A stretch of 64,000 nucleotides of DNA from JBBROS01 sp963792675 (GTDB taxonomy: Bacteria > Pseudomonadota > Alphaproteobacteria > Acetobacterales > Acetobacteraceae), in NCBI GenBank assembly GCA_963792675.1, contig CAWBWT010000007.1, forward strand, positions 1-64,000. Direction: 5' to 3'. Both the position numbers and the translations under genes were made by a program. Shown one piece after another: positions 37,767 to 48,126 of this stretch (the first letter of the stretch is position 1; each line of letters begins with the position of its first letter). Under the pieces are notes generated by a model. That model ran no database searches. It was given only the letters and a program-made list of their open reading frames with translations, and was not told the DNA's origin.

Positions 37767-38587
37767 TTCAGGTCGGGTGCGCCCGTATCGGCGCCCGTGC
37801 CGGCGCCCGTGCTTACGCCCGCGCACACGCCGGTGCAGACGAATGGCGGGTTCTCCCAGCCGGGCTTGCCATAGCCGAGCTCCGACCCGTCCATCGCCAG
37901 CAGCCGCCCGCCCGCCGCCTCCAGCACCGCCTGCGGCGCCGCCGTGTCCCACTCCATGGTGCGGCCGAACCGCGGGTACAGGTCGCCGGCGCCCTCGGCC
38001 AGCCGCACGATCTTCAACGCCGAACCCATGTTGGTCACCTGCGTCACCGGCCGCCCATGCAGGAACGCGTCCAGCCGCTTGTCGGTCGCGTAATGCCGGC
38101 TGGCCAGCACGTGCAGCCCCTCCGCCGGCGCCAACCGCGCCTGGATCGGCCGTTCCCCGGCGCCGTTCCGTTTCCAGGCCCGCTTCTTCGCGCCCAGCAA
38201 TCCGCCGAACAACTCGCCATAGGCCGGCACCCCGACCGCGCCCAGCACCGGATGACCGTCCCGCACCAGGCCGATATTGACGGTGAACTCGTCCCGCCCG
38301 GCGGCGAACTCGCGGGTGCCGTCCAGCGGATCGACCAGCCAATACTCGTGCCCCGGCTCGTGCCGGTGCCCGGCCTCAATCTCCTCCTCGGCGATGACGG
38401 GAATGTGCGGCGCCGCCTGCCGCAGACCCTCCAGGATCAGCGCCTCGGCGGCATGGTCGGCCTCGGTGACCGGGCTCGCATCGGTCTTGCGCAGCGTCTC
38501 GAAGCCCCGCGCGCGGACCGCGAGGATCACCGCGCCCGCGCGTCGGGCAAGGTCGGCGGCCAGGCTGAGCAAGGCAGAGTCGTCCAT
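37763..38587 (-). CDS. cysQ: 3'(2'),5'-bisphosphate nucleotidase CysQ
   Basis: 274 aa inositol-monophosphatase fold. Recycles PAP to AMP. Metal-binding motifs: PVTEADHAAE, IAEEEIEAG, WLVDPLDGTREFAAG and the later EWDTAAPQAVLEAAGG. GGAGGG just before ATG 38587 fixes the start. The C-terminal 20 residues (VCAGVSTGAGTGADTG) come from a short DNA repeat near 37783–37835 and look dispensable. Confidence 0.92.
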   Translation of the reverse strand: MDDSALLSLAADLARRAGAVILAVRARGFETLRKTDASPVTEADHAAEALILEGLRQAAPHIPVIAEEEIEAGHRHEPGHEYWLVDPLDGTREFAAGRDEFTVNIGLVRDGHPVLGAVGVPAYGELFGGLLGAKKRAWKRNGAGERPIQARLAPAEGLHVLASRHYATDKRLDAFLHGRPVTQVTNMGSALKIVRLAEGAGDLYPRFGRTMEWDTAAPQAVLEAAGGRLLAMDGSELGYGKPGWENPPFVCTGVCAGVSTGAGTGADTGAPDLK

Positions 38588-38691
38588 CCCTCCGGTGTAA
38601 CGAGACCCGGGCGTCAAGCCAAGCGCGCCGGCGGGCGCTGGCATTGCGGGGCTGCGCTGTTACAGTCGGCCGCAGTGACGAAGGATTTGGG

Positions 38692-40158
38692 ATGATCGAG
38701 ATCGCCTTTGCGCCGGCGCAGGCCCCCGAGGGCGGAGCGCTGGCCCTGCTCTGCATCGAGAACCAGGCCTTGGCGGGGCTCGCGGCCACGGTCGATGCGG
38801 CCTGCAGCGGCGCGGTCTCCCGGGCCGCCGCCGCGGCCGAGTTCGCGGGCAAGAAGGGCCAGACTTGCACCGTGCTGGCCCCGGGCGCCGGGTTGCAGCG
38901 GGTGGTGCTGGTCGGGGTCGGCAAGCCCGAGGACCACACGCTCCGCGGCATGGAGGAGGCCGGCGGCGTCGCCGCGTCCGCCCTGGCGCGCGACGCCCAG
39001 GCCGCCATCGCCGCCGACGGCATGCCCGCCGAGCACGCCACCGCCGCCGCCCTCGGCGCCATGCTCCGCTCCTACCGGTTCGACAAGTACCGCACCAAGG
39101 AGCCGGACGACGCCAAGCCCAAGCTCGAGCGTCTCACCGTCCTGACCGACGACGCCGACGCCGCCACCGAAGGCTTCCCCGCCGTGCGCGCTATTGCCGA
39201 CGGCGCCAAGCTGGCCCGCGACCTCATCAGCGAGCCGCCCAACGTGCTCAACCCCGCCGAAATGGCCGAGCGCTGCCGCCTGCTCGCCGAACTCGGCGTC
39301 GATGTCGAAATCCTCGGCCCCGCCGAGTTGGAGGAGAAAGGCTTCGGCGCCCTGCTCGGCGTGTCCCAGGGCAGCGTCAACGAGCCGCGCGTTGTCGTCA
39401 TGCAATGGAGCGGCGGCACCCAAGGCGAGCCGCCCGTCTGCGCCGTCGGCAAGGGCGTCACCTTCGACACCGGCGGCATCAGCATCAAGCCCGCCGCCGG
39501 CATGGGCGACATGAAGTGGGACATGGCCGGCGCCGGCGCCGTCGTCGGCCTGATGGCCGCCGTCGCCGGCCGCAAAGCAAAGGCAAACGTAGTCGGCATC
39601 GTCGGCCTCACCGAGAACATGCCCAGCGGCAGCGCCCAGCGACCCGGCGATGTCGTCCGCAGCCTGTCCGGCCAAACCATCGAGGTGCTCAACACCGACG
39701 CCGAAGGCCGCCTCGTGCTCGCCGACGTGATCTGGTACGCGCAGGACCGCTTCAACCCGGCCATCACCGTCGACTTCGCCACCCTCACCGGCGCCGTCAT
39801 CGTGGCGTTGGGGCACGAGCACGCCGGCCTGTTCGCCAACGACGACACCCTCGCGACGAGGCTGCTGGCCGCCGGCCAAGCCGCCAACGAGCCCGTCTGG
39901 CGCCTGCCGCTCGGCGACGCCTACGACAAGCTGATCCGCAGCGACATCGCCGATATGAAGAACATCGGTGGCCGTCCCGCCGGCGCCATCATCGGCGCCC
40001 AGTTCATCCAACGCTTCGTCCGCGGCCCTTGGGCGCACCTCGACATCGCCGGCACCGCCTGGAGCACCAAGGACACCGCCACCATCCCCAAAGGCGCCAC
40101 CGCCTTCGGCCTGCGCCTGCTCGACCGCCTGATCGCCGACCACTACGAGCCGAAATAG
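38692..40158 (+). CDS. pepA: Leucyl aminopeptidase (M17, PepA)
   Basis: 488 aa. Two-zinc aminopeptidase. The C-terminal catalytic domain has VGKGVTFDTGGISIKP, MKWDMAGAGAVVG and the signature NTDAEGRLVLAD. The N-terminal domain is complete. Start ATG 38692 has AAGGA upstream. A second M17 gene follows after seven bases. Confidence 0.96.
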   Translation: MIEIAFAPAQAPEGGALALLCIENQALAGLAATVDAACSGAVSRAAAAAEFAGKKGQTCTVLAPGAGLQRVVLVGVGKPEDHTLRGMEEAGGVAASALARDAQAAIAADGMPAEHATAAALGAMLRSYRFDKYRTKEPDDAKPKLERLTVLTDDADAATEGFPAVRAIADGAKLARDLISEPPNVLNPAEMAERCRLLAELGVDVEILGPAELEEKGFGALLGVSQGSVNEPRVVVMQWSGGTQGEPPVCAVGKGVTFDTGGISIKPAAGMGDMKWDMAGAGAVVGLMAAVAGRKAKANVVGIVGLTENMPSGSAQRPGDVVRSLSGQTIEVLNTDAEGRLVLADVIWYAQDRFNPAITVDFATLTGAVIVALGHEHAGLFANDDTLATRLLAAGQAANEPVWRLPLGDAYDKLIRSDIADMKNIGGRPAGAIIGAQFIQRFVRGPWAHLDIAGTAWSTKDTATIPKGATAFGLRLLDRLIADHYEPK

Positions 40159-40165
40159 CCGGCCC

Positions 40166-41567
40166 ATGACCCCCCGCTTCGTGCGGCGCAGCGACGCCGC
40201 CGTGCGCGCCGTGCCGGTCGCGCCCGGCGCGCCGCCGCCCAAGCCCGACCGGGCGGCCCGCGCCGGCTTCGGCGACCGGGCAGGGCAGGTGGCCGAGGTA
40301 CTCACCAAAAAGCGCCGCCTGCTGCTGATCCGCGCGGGCGACGACCTCGAAGCCGCCGGCGCCCTCGCCGCCGCCCGCCTGCCGTTGGTCGAGCACATCG
40401 CCATCGACGCCCGCGAATGGTCCGCCGCCGACGCCGCCCGCCTCGCCGCCGGCGCCGTCCTCCGCGCCTGGCGGCACCACCGCCATCTGACCCGGCCCGA
40501 CCCGGAACGCCCGATCCTCGCGCAGCTCGACGTCATGGCCGCCGACCCCGACGCCGCCGAAGCCGCCTGGGCCGCCCTCGCCCCCGGCATCGACGGCGCC
40601 CTCTACGCCCGCGAGCTCGTCGCCGAGCCCGGCAACCTGCTCACCCCCGCGACCTTCGCCGACCGCCTGCAGGCGCTCGAAGCCGAAGGCCTGACCGTCG
40701 AGGTCCTGCACCCCGACCGCCTGGCCGAGGAGAACTTCGGCGGCCTGCTCGCCGTCGGCCGCGGCAGCGTCAACCCGCCGCGCCTCGTCGTCCTGCGCTG
40801 GCCCGGCACCATCGCCGCCGCCCCGGTCCTGTTCGTCGGCAAGGGCGTCACCTTCGACACCGGCGGCGTCTGCATCAAGCCGGCCACCCCGATGTGGGAG
40901 ATGCGCGCCGACATGTCCGGCGCCGCCGCCTGCGCTGGCGCCATGCTCGCTCTGGCCCGCCGCCGCTCCCCGGCCCCCGCCATCGCCGTCCTGCCCTTGG
41001 TCGAGAACATGCTCGGCGCCGCCAGCTACCGCCCCGGCGATGTCCTCCGCCTGCAGAACGGCAGCACGGTCGAGATCGTCGACACCGACGCCGAAGGCCG
41101 CCTGATCCTCGCCGACGCCCTCGCCTGGGCCATCACGTCCTTCAAGCCCCAAGCCGCGATCGACCTCGCGACCCTCACCGGCAGCATCATCACCGCCCTC
41201 GGCCACCACATGGCCGGCCTGTTCGCATCGGACGACGTCCTCGCCGCCCACCTCGCCGCCGCCGGCTCGTCGGTGGACGAGCGCGCCTGGCGCATGCCGC
41301 TGTCCGAGGCCTACCGCGACGCCCTGCTCAGCGACATCGCCGACGTCCGCCAATGCGCCGAAGGCCGCCTGCAGCCCGACGCCTGCCACGCCGCCCTGTT
41401 CCTCCGCGGCTTCGTCAGCGACATCCCTTGGGCCCATCTCGACATCGCCGGCGTCGAAGCCCACGAAACCGCCGTCGGACCGCCACCCCGCCGGCCCCAC
41501 CGGCTGGGGCGTCCGCCTCCTCGACCGCCTCATCCAAGACCGCTTCGAAGACCCCCACCGGGGGTGA
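40166..41567 (+). CDS. Second M17 leucyl aminopeptidase, C-terminal frameshift
   Basis: About 466 aa. The catalytic residues are present: VGKGVTFDTGGVCIKP, MRADMSGAAACAG and DTDAEGRLILAD. The N-terminal domain is shorter and unlike that of the first copy. At about 41476–41495 one base seems to be missing: after HETAVG the expected PTGWGVRLLDRLIQDRFED lies in the next frame and stops at 41565–41567. As printed, the reading frame runs on to 41749, into atpH. It is in tandem with pepA but is a distinct paralog. Confidence 0.88.
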
Positions 41568-41672
41568 ACCGGCCGCGAAAACGCGACCTCCGACCCTTCC
41601 CCTGTCCCACCCCCCATGCTAGACGCCCGTCCGCCGGCGGCTGTGCCGGCAGCATGATCGAGGGAACCCCGC

Positions 41673-42236
41673 GTGGCTTCTGGCTCCACGACATCTGGCG
41701 GCGGCTTGACCGAGCGCTACGCCAACGCGCTCTACGCGCAGGCCGATGACACCCACCGACTCGACCAGACCGTGTCCGAAATGGACCAGCTCGGCCGCCT
41801 GATCGACGAAAGCCCCGACTTCCGTCGCCTGCTGCTAAGCCCGCTGATCGACGTCACCCAAGCCCGCACCGCCGCCACCGCCGTGCTCGAGCAGCAAGGC
41901 TTCGGCAAGCTCGTGCGGGACTTCGTCGGCGTCGTCGCCAACAACCGCCGCCTCAACGCGCTGCGCCCCATCGTCGCCGCCTTCGCCGCCCTCGTCGCGC
42001 AAAAGCGCGGCGTCGTCGTCGCCGAGGTCTCCACCGCCCATCCGCTCACCGACGTGCAGCGCGAGCAACTCCGCGCCCGCCTCATCGAGGCCGGCTACGG
42101 CAGCGTCAACATCCAGGACAGCGTCGACCCCAGCCTCTTGGGCGGCCTCGTCGTCCGCATCGGCGCGCGTCTCTACGATACCAGCCTCAAATCCCGCCTG
42201 CAGCGACTGCAGTACGCCATGAAGGGTGCCGCTTAA
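41673..42236 (+). CDS. atpH: F0F1 ATP synthase subunit delta
   Basis: 187 aa. Peripheral stalk/OSCP subunit: ERYANALYAQADD at the N-terminus, then LLLSPLIDVTQARTAATAVL, VVANNRRLNALRPIVAAF and the C-terminal SLLGGLVVRIGARLYDTSLKSRL. The start is GTG 41673 with GAGGG upstream. First gene of a truncated atp operon. Confidence 0.96.
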   Translation: MASGSTTSGGGLTERYANALYAQADDTHRLDQTVSEMDQLGRLIDESPDFRRLLLSPLIDVTQARTAATAVLEQQGFGKLVRDFVGVVANNRRLNALRPIVAAFAALVAQKRGVVVAEVSTAHPLTDVQREQLRARLIEAGYGSVNIQDSVDPSLLGGLVVRIGARLYDTSLKSRLQRLQYAMKGAA

Positions 42237-42237
42237 G

Positions 42238-43776
<1,539 letters not shown>

Positions 43777-43779
43777 CCC

Positions 43780-44670
43780 ATGGCGAGCCTCAAAGCCCTC
43801 CGCGCCCGCATCAACAGCGTGAAATCCACCCGGAAAATCACGTCCGCCATGAAGATGGTGGCCGCGAGCAAGTTGAAGCGCGCGCAGAGCCAGGCCGAGG
43901 CCGCCCGTCCCTACGCCGAGCGCATGCAGCGCATGCTCGCCGCCCTGGCCGCGTCGGCCGCCGGCAGCCCCACCGCGCCGCAGATGCTGGTCGGCACCGG
44001 CCGCGACCAGGTCCATCTCCTGGTCGTCGTCACCGCCGACCGCGGCCTCGCCGGCGGCTTCAACACCAACGTCGGCCGCGCCGCCCGCACCGCCATCCAG
44101 CGCCTCGAGCGCGAAGGCAAGACCGTCAAGGTCGTCACCATCGGCCGCAAGGGCCGCGACTACCTCCGCCGCGAATTCGCCTCCCGCCTCGTCGGCGAAT
44201 ACAGCTTCGCCGGCAAGAAGCGCGTCGAGTTCTCCGACGTCGGCGAAATCGGCGAGCGCATCGCCCAGATGCTAGCCGCCGGCGAGTTCGACGTCGCTAC
44301 CATCATCTACAACCGCTTCGTCTCGGTCATCAGCCAGATCCCCACCGAGCGGCAGATCATCCCGCTGCAGGTCGCGGCCGAGGACAAGCCCGCCGAGGAG
44401 CCCTCCGGCCCGCAAGCCATCTACGAGTTCGAGCCCGACGAGGAAACCATCCTCGCCGCCCTGCTCCCCCGCAACATGGCGATCCAGCTCTTCCGCGCCC
44501 TGATCGAGTCCGCCGCCGGCGAGCAGGGCGCCCGCATGTCCGCCATGGACAACGCCACCCGCAACGCCGGCGAGATGATCAATCGCCTCACGCTGAACTA
44601 CAACCGCACCCGCCAGGCCAACATCACCCGCGAGCTGATCGAGATCATCTCGGGCGCCGAGGCGGTCTGA
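43780..44670 (+). CDS. atpG: F0F1 ATP synthase subunit gamma
   Basis: 296 aa. Rotor shaft of F1: N-terminal RARINSVKSTRKITSAMKMVAA and C-terminal MSAMDNATRNAGEMINRLTL with NITRELIEIISGAEAV are the two coiled-coil helices. It is intact. atpD and atpC, which normally follow in alphaproteobacteria, are absent; repeats and accessory genes begin 40 bases downstream. Confidence 0.97.
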   Translation: MASLKALRARINSVKSTRKITSAMKMVAASKLKRAQSQAEAARPYAERMQRMLAALAASAAGSPTAPQMLVGTGRDQVHLLVVVTADRGLAGGFNTNVGRAARTAIQRLEREGKTVKVVTIGRKGRDYLRREFASRLVGEYSFAGKKRVEFSDVGEIGERIAQMLAAGEFDVATIIYNRFVSVISQIPTERQIIPLQVAAEDKPAEEPSGPQAIYEFEPDEETILAALLPRNMAIQLFRALIESAAGEQGARMSAMDNATRNAGEMINRLTLNYNRTRQANITRELIEIISGAEAV

Positions 44671-44709
44671 TCGGGGCGGAGGAGGCGGCCCTTTCTCGAA
44701 CCCGTCGTC

Positions 44710-44783
44710 ATGCTCGGGCGGAGCAGCCAAAGGTTCCGCGTGTATTAACACGTGGAAGGGCTGCGGAGAGTTGTCCCGAGCAT
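44710..44783 (+). other. Nested three-stem hairpin element downstream of atpG
   Basis: Outer stem ATGCTCGGG (44710–44718) with CCCGAGCAT (44775–44783); middle stem GCAGCC (44723–44728) with GGCTGC (44759–44764); inner TTCC + CGTGT with ACACG + GGAA (44734–44757). The AAAGG bulge (44729–44733) and the GGAG internal loop are the same as in the copy at 5908–5983. The outer stem is framed by CGTC and CCACC, as in the simple CGTCAT...ATCCA palindromes. Confidence 0.6.
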
Positions 44784-44865
44784 CCACCCGACACCGTCAT
44801 CTCGATCTTCATCAGCGTAAGCTGCGGCCTTCAGACTACTCGGACCCTGCGCGAGCCTCACGTCG

Positions 44866-45814
44866 TCAGCAGCGCCAAGTGATGCAAGAAGCCCAGGGCG
44901 CTGCCCTGGACCCGCTGGGGCAGCAGCCCCAGACCTGCACTTTGCATAGCATGCTACGATCGGGGGCGCTTCGCCGGCAAATTCTTAGCTTGTTGGTGCA
45001 TTTGCAGTTCATCTCGTAGTTCTTGCCAGCAGATACCGCATCTTTGCTCGACAAATTGTGGCGGTTTGCAATGATGACTGCTTGTGCAAGACTCGATGCG
45101 ATTTCATCGCTAGGGCTTCTCCGTATTGCATCAAACATCTGCCGAATGCGGTTAAAGAAGCCGTCATCCCGGGCCGATCCTTGGCTGGTTTGGGACCACC
45201 TTGTCGCAAATCGATGTAAGCGTTCCATCCACGGCGCAAATCCCGCCTTTTTGTTATTCTTGGCCGGTACAATACCCAGCAGACCAAACATTTCTGTGAG
45301 CAAAGTCGTTGCGAAAATCACAAGACAAGATTGTCTCTCTTTGGCCAAAGTCATTCCATCGCTGAATGGTGGCCATGAATACAATGGCATAGATTAGCCC
45401 TGATGTTGCCGCGCAGGTCTTCACTATAAACCAGAACCACAGTTGAAACCCCTCACCAAAATACCAGAGGGTGCGGGCCGAGCCCGATAAGGCACTAAGT
45501 ACGTAAGCAAGCAACTGAGGGACAACGAGCAGTAGAAAGGGTAAGGTTGCCAGACTAAGCTCCAATCCAAGGTCCAGAGATTTGTTAACTACGTTTTCGG
45601 CACGCGTGCCCAGTTCGCCTTGGTAATGGCCGTTAACGATGGCTCCTACCGATTCCCCCACGAGAAGTGCAGCACATCCGATTGTAAAGTAAGTAGACAC
45701 TATAAACCAAACCGTATGGATCTCACTCGATTTGGTCTTTCTAATAAAATAGATTGCCGTAGCGATTAGAAGGAGTTCAAAAAGGACACCAAACGCGGCG
45801 TATGTGTATTGCAC
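44866..45814 (-). pseudogene. Low-GC multi-pass membrane protein, frameshifted, unknown
   Basis: Reading from 45814, four hydrophobic helices are seen: AFGVLFELLLIATAIYF, IVSTYFTIGCAALLVGE, LATLPFLLLVVPQLLAYVL and LWFWFIVKTCAATSGLIYAI. Near 45340–45350 the coding sense passes to another frame (SCLVIFATTLLTEMFGLLGIVPA, a fifth helix), followed by a polar tail (HRFATRWSQTSQGSARDDG). That frame only stops at 44866, inside repeat sequence, so the true 3' end is unclear, perhaps near 45000. GC content is about half, far below its neighbours, and codon use is AT-tolerant, so this is foreign DNA. I do not recognise the family. Confidence 0.55.
44893..44932. repeat. Double-hairpin GACCCG repeat (copy downstream of atpG)
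   Basis: CCAGGGC/GCCCTGG (44893–44909), joiner ACCCG, CTGGGG/CCCCAG (44915–44932), then ACC. Same two-hairpin layout as 5824–5864. The 3' end of the broken membrane gene on the minus strand reads straight through it. Confidence 0.7.
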
Positions 45815-45931
45815 TGGCCCCCTCCAAGACAGAGTATTTGCTCATTGTAAAGACACTGCTTACATTTGGTTCCGGTTCTCAGGTGAATGTTAGCGACTTC
45901 GGCAAGCGTAGCCCGCAGCCCGAACCTTTCC

Positions 45932-45957
45932 GTAGGGCGGGTGAAACCCGCCACGCA
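45932..45957. repeat. REP palindrome, left copy
   Basis: GTAGGGCGGGTGAAACCCGCC: GGCGGGT and ACCCGCC around a short loop. The same sequence in the same orientation lies at 46534–46556, on the other side of the transposase gene. Confidence 0.85.
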
Positions 45958-45974
45958 AGCCCCCCGCCGCCCCA

Positions 45975-46508
45975 TCACCGCCGCTCCCCCACCTCGGCAA
46001 GACCGGCACCCTCCATGCTCCAACCGCCCGGATAAAACCCCCGTTCCACACACCGCCTAAACGAGGAATAGGGCCAATCCGCCGCCCGCGTAGCCAACCC
46101 GTGCTTCACCGGATTGAAATGCACGTAATCCATGTGCGCGGCATAATCGCGATCATCGCGGATGGTGTGCTCCCAGAACCGCCGCTGCCAGATGCCGCGC
46201 TCGCCTTTGCGCACCCGGACCGCCGACCGTCGTTCGCCAACCGGCATGGCGCAGGCGAACCGCGCCTTGATCGCTTGCCACCGCCGCGAATAATCGTCGT
46301 CGCCCGGCGGCAACGTCCAGATGCAGTGCAGATGTTCCGGCAACACCACCCACGCATCGATGTGGAATGGCGCGCCGGCGCGAACGGAACGCACCGCCTC
46401 CCGCAACACGTCGACCTTCTCGACCAGCAACCGGCTGCTCCGGTCGAGCAGGTTGACCGTGAAGAAATACGTGCCGCCCGGCACCCGGTTACGCCGATAG
46501 TCCGGCAC
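45975..46508 (-). CDS. REP-associated tyrosine transposase (RAYT)
   Basis: 177 aa, Y1_Tnp/HUH family. The HUH-type metal site is HLH at residues 59–61 (VVLPEHLHCIWTLP); the catalytic Tyr lies in DDRDYAAHMDYVHFNPVKHGL. The start RRNRVPGGTYFFTVNLLDR is typical. RAYTs move or maintain REP palindromes, and here one REP lies on each side. The frame is complete, so it could be active. Confidence 0.93.
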   Translation of the reverse strand: MPDYRRNRVPGGTYFFTVNLLDRSSRLLVEKVDVLREAVRSVRAGAPFHIDAWVVLPEHLHCIWTLPPGDDDYSRRWQAIKARFACAMPVGERRSAVRVRKGERGIWQRRFWEHTIRDDRDYAAHMDYVHFNPVKHGLATRAADWPYSSFRRCVERGFYPGGWSMEGAGLAEVGERR

Positions 46509-46533
46509 GACGCCAAGCCCCCGTCCTCACCAA

Positions 46534-46556
46534 CGTAGGGCGGGTGTAACCCGCCA
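46534..46556. repeat. REP palindrome, right copy
   Basis: GTAGGGCGGGTGTAACCCGCC, differing by one loop base from the copy at 45932. It lies in the upstream region of the RAYT gene. Confidence 0.85.
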
Positions 46557-46706
46557 CCACACCGCCACCGCCACAACCACCCGGCACCCGCAACGCGGAC
46601 CGAGCCCGGTAGAAAGAAAGGCCAAGACTCTGCGGCCGCAGACGCGGGAACCACAAGCCGGCCGGCGCAGTTTTACCGACCGCGTCCGGCCACTCTGCGC
46701 CGGCAA

Positions 46707-47093
46707 TCACACGAGCCTGATATCGCCCGGATAGGCGGAGAGCCGCGCATCGGCGGTGACAAACGACAAACCCTCCGCCAGCGCCTGCGCGACGAGCAGG
46801 CGGTCGAACGGATCCTTGTGCGATGGCGGCAGCAGGTCGACGGCAAGGGCGTGGTCACCGGTGATCGGCAACTCCACGTAGCCGTTCTCCACCAACCCGC
46901 GGCGCAGCAGCCGAGGGTCGATCCGGAAGTCGGGCCGGCCCAGCGCGCGCTTGATCACCACCTCCCACAAGCTCGCTGGCGAGAACACCAGATCGTTGCC
47001 GATATCCTCGATCAACGCCCGCGCCGCCGGCGACAGACGCTCTGGCGTGTAAGCCGCCCACAGCAGCAACTGCGTGTCGAGCAGCAGCCTCAA
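46707..47093 (-). CDS. PIN domain toxin (VapC-like)
   Basis: 128 aa ribonuclease-type PIN domain. The acidic metal ligands are in LLLDTQLLLWAA (first Asp), SLWEVVIK (Glu), HKDPFDRLLVAQAL (Asp pair) and SFVTADARL (last Asp). The start is TTG 47093, overlapping the antitoxin stop (TTGA), so the pair is coupled. Confidence 0.9.
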   Translation of the reverse strand: MRLLLDTQLLLWAAYTPERLSPAARALIEDIGNDLVFSPASLWEVVIKRALGRPDFRIDPRLLRRGLVENGYVELPITGDHALAVDLLPPSHKDPFDRLLVAQALAEGLSFVTADARLSAYPGDIRLV

Positions 47094-47335
47094 ACGTCGC
47101 CTTCGAACAGACCGGCGATCGCTTCGCCGCCCATCCGGTCGAAGTCGTCCGGCAGCTCCGCTTGTCCGGCCAGGAACCCGAGACGGCGCTCGGCGCCCCG
47201 ATCGGGCGCATCGATCGGCACCACCTTGACGAGGGGCCGGCCAGCCTTGGCGATGATGAATGGCTCACCGGACGCCACGCGCTCGATCAGGCGCGACAGG
47301 TGTGTCTTGGCCTCATGTATATTAACGGTCAGCAT
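47090..47335 (-). CDS. Phd/YefM family antitoxin
   Basis: 81 aa. TVNIHEAKTHLSRLIERVASGEPFIIAKAGRPLVKVVPID is the DNA-binding Phd fold; the tail (PDDFDRMGGEAIAGLFEGDV) would wrap the toxin. ATG 47335 is used. The palindromic operator at 47345–47367 lies immediately upstream. Confidence 0.9.
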   Translation of the reverse strand: MLTVNIHEAKTHLSRLIERVASGEPFIIAKAGRPLVKVVPIDAPDRGAERRLGFLAGQAELPDDFDRMGGEAIAGLFEGDV

Positions 47336-47344
47336 GTTTGCCTC

Positions 47345-47367
47345 GACTAAGTCCATTCAACTTAGTC
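47345..47367. promoter_or_regulatory. Palindromic operator of the antitoxin–toxin pair
   Basis: Perfect inverted repeat GACTAAGT (47345–47352) and ACTTAGTC (47360–47367) with a 7-base spacer, ten bases before the antitoxin ATG. Phd/YefM antitoxins repress their own operon through such palindromes. AT-rich in a GC-rich setting. Confidence 0.65.
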
Positions 47368-47522
47368 CAACCAACATCCCTCCCGCAAGCGCAATCCTGT
47401 CCATATCTGGCTGTACTCTGGCTGCGTAAGCGTTCGGGCCGTTTCCGACCAAGGCCGCCGCGACCGCCGAGACCAACCAAACCCCTTGACCCCGACCCGC
47501 CGAAAATGTTCCTAACACCCCC

Positions 47523-48122
47523 ATGTCCACCCACCCCACCCCCGAGACCGACGCCGCCTACTACCGCCGCGTCCTGCACGACCTCATCGACCGCGGCGTC
47601 GATCTCGCGCGACGCGTCCATGAGCAGGCCATCGCCGCCGCACCCGCCGCAGCCAACCGCCCCGACAGCGACCCCACCGTCGCCTTCGACCGCATCGCCC
47701 GGACCATCCGCCGCACGATCGCACTCGCCCGCCACATCGCCGAGCACCCGGCCCAGGGGGCGGTCCAGTCGTCCAAACCCGCCGAGCGCACCACCGCCCG
47801 CGCCCGCGTCATCCGCGGCGTCGAGGACGCCATCCACCGCCGCCGCAACGACACCGACGCCCAGGCCCTCCACGCCGAATTCGCCGAGCGCCTCGACGAC
47901 CCCGAGTTCGAGCACGACCTCGATGGCCGTTCGATCGACGACGTGATCGAGGAAATCTGCCGCGACCTCGGCGTCGCCGCTCAAGGCCGCGCCCATAGCT
48001 GGAAGCGCCGCTCCCCCAAGGACGTCGCCGCCCTCCGCGCCCGCGCCGCCCAACCGCCCTCCGCCCACATTCCCGGCTTCCACCTTATCCAGGGCGGCAG
48101 GCCCAAAACCAAACCGTCCTGA
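47523..48122 (+). CDS. Hypothetical protein
   Basis: 199 aa. Helical, Ala/Arg/Asp-rich, without signal peptide or membrane segment. A distinctive part is DAAYYRRVLHDLIDRGVDLARRVHEQA near the start and FDRIARTIRRTIALARHIAEHP in the middle; the C-terminus is basic (SWKRRSPKDVAALRARAA). I do not recognise a family. It is divergent from the toxin–antitoxin pair. Confidence 0.75.
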   Translation: MSTHPTPETDAAYYRRVLHDLIDRGVDLARRVHEQAIAAAPAAANRPDSDPTVAFDRIARTIRRTIALARHIAEHPAQGAVQSSKPAERTTARARVIRGVEDAIHRRRNDTDAQALHAEFAERLDDPEFEHDLDGRSIDDVIEEICRDLGVAAQGRAHSWKRRSPKDVAALRARAAQPPSAHIPGFHLIQGGRPKTKPS

Positions 48123-48126
48123 GCTC

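Noticed and set aside
38614..40590. Antisense 658-codon frame opposite pepA
   Set aside because: Low-complexity translation without motifs; the M17 gene on the other strand is certain.
45009..45287. Alternative minus-strand frame in the low-GC region
   Set aside because: It lacks hydrophobic segments and shows no coding pattern next to the clear membrane helices in the other two frames.
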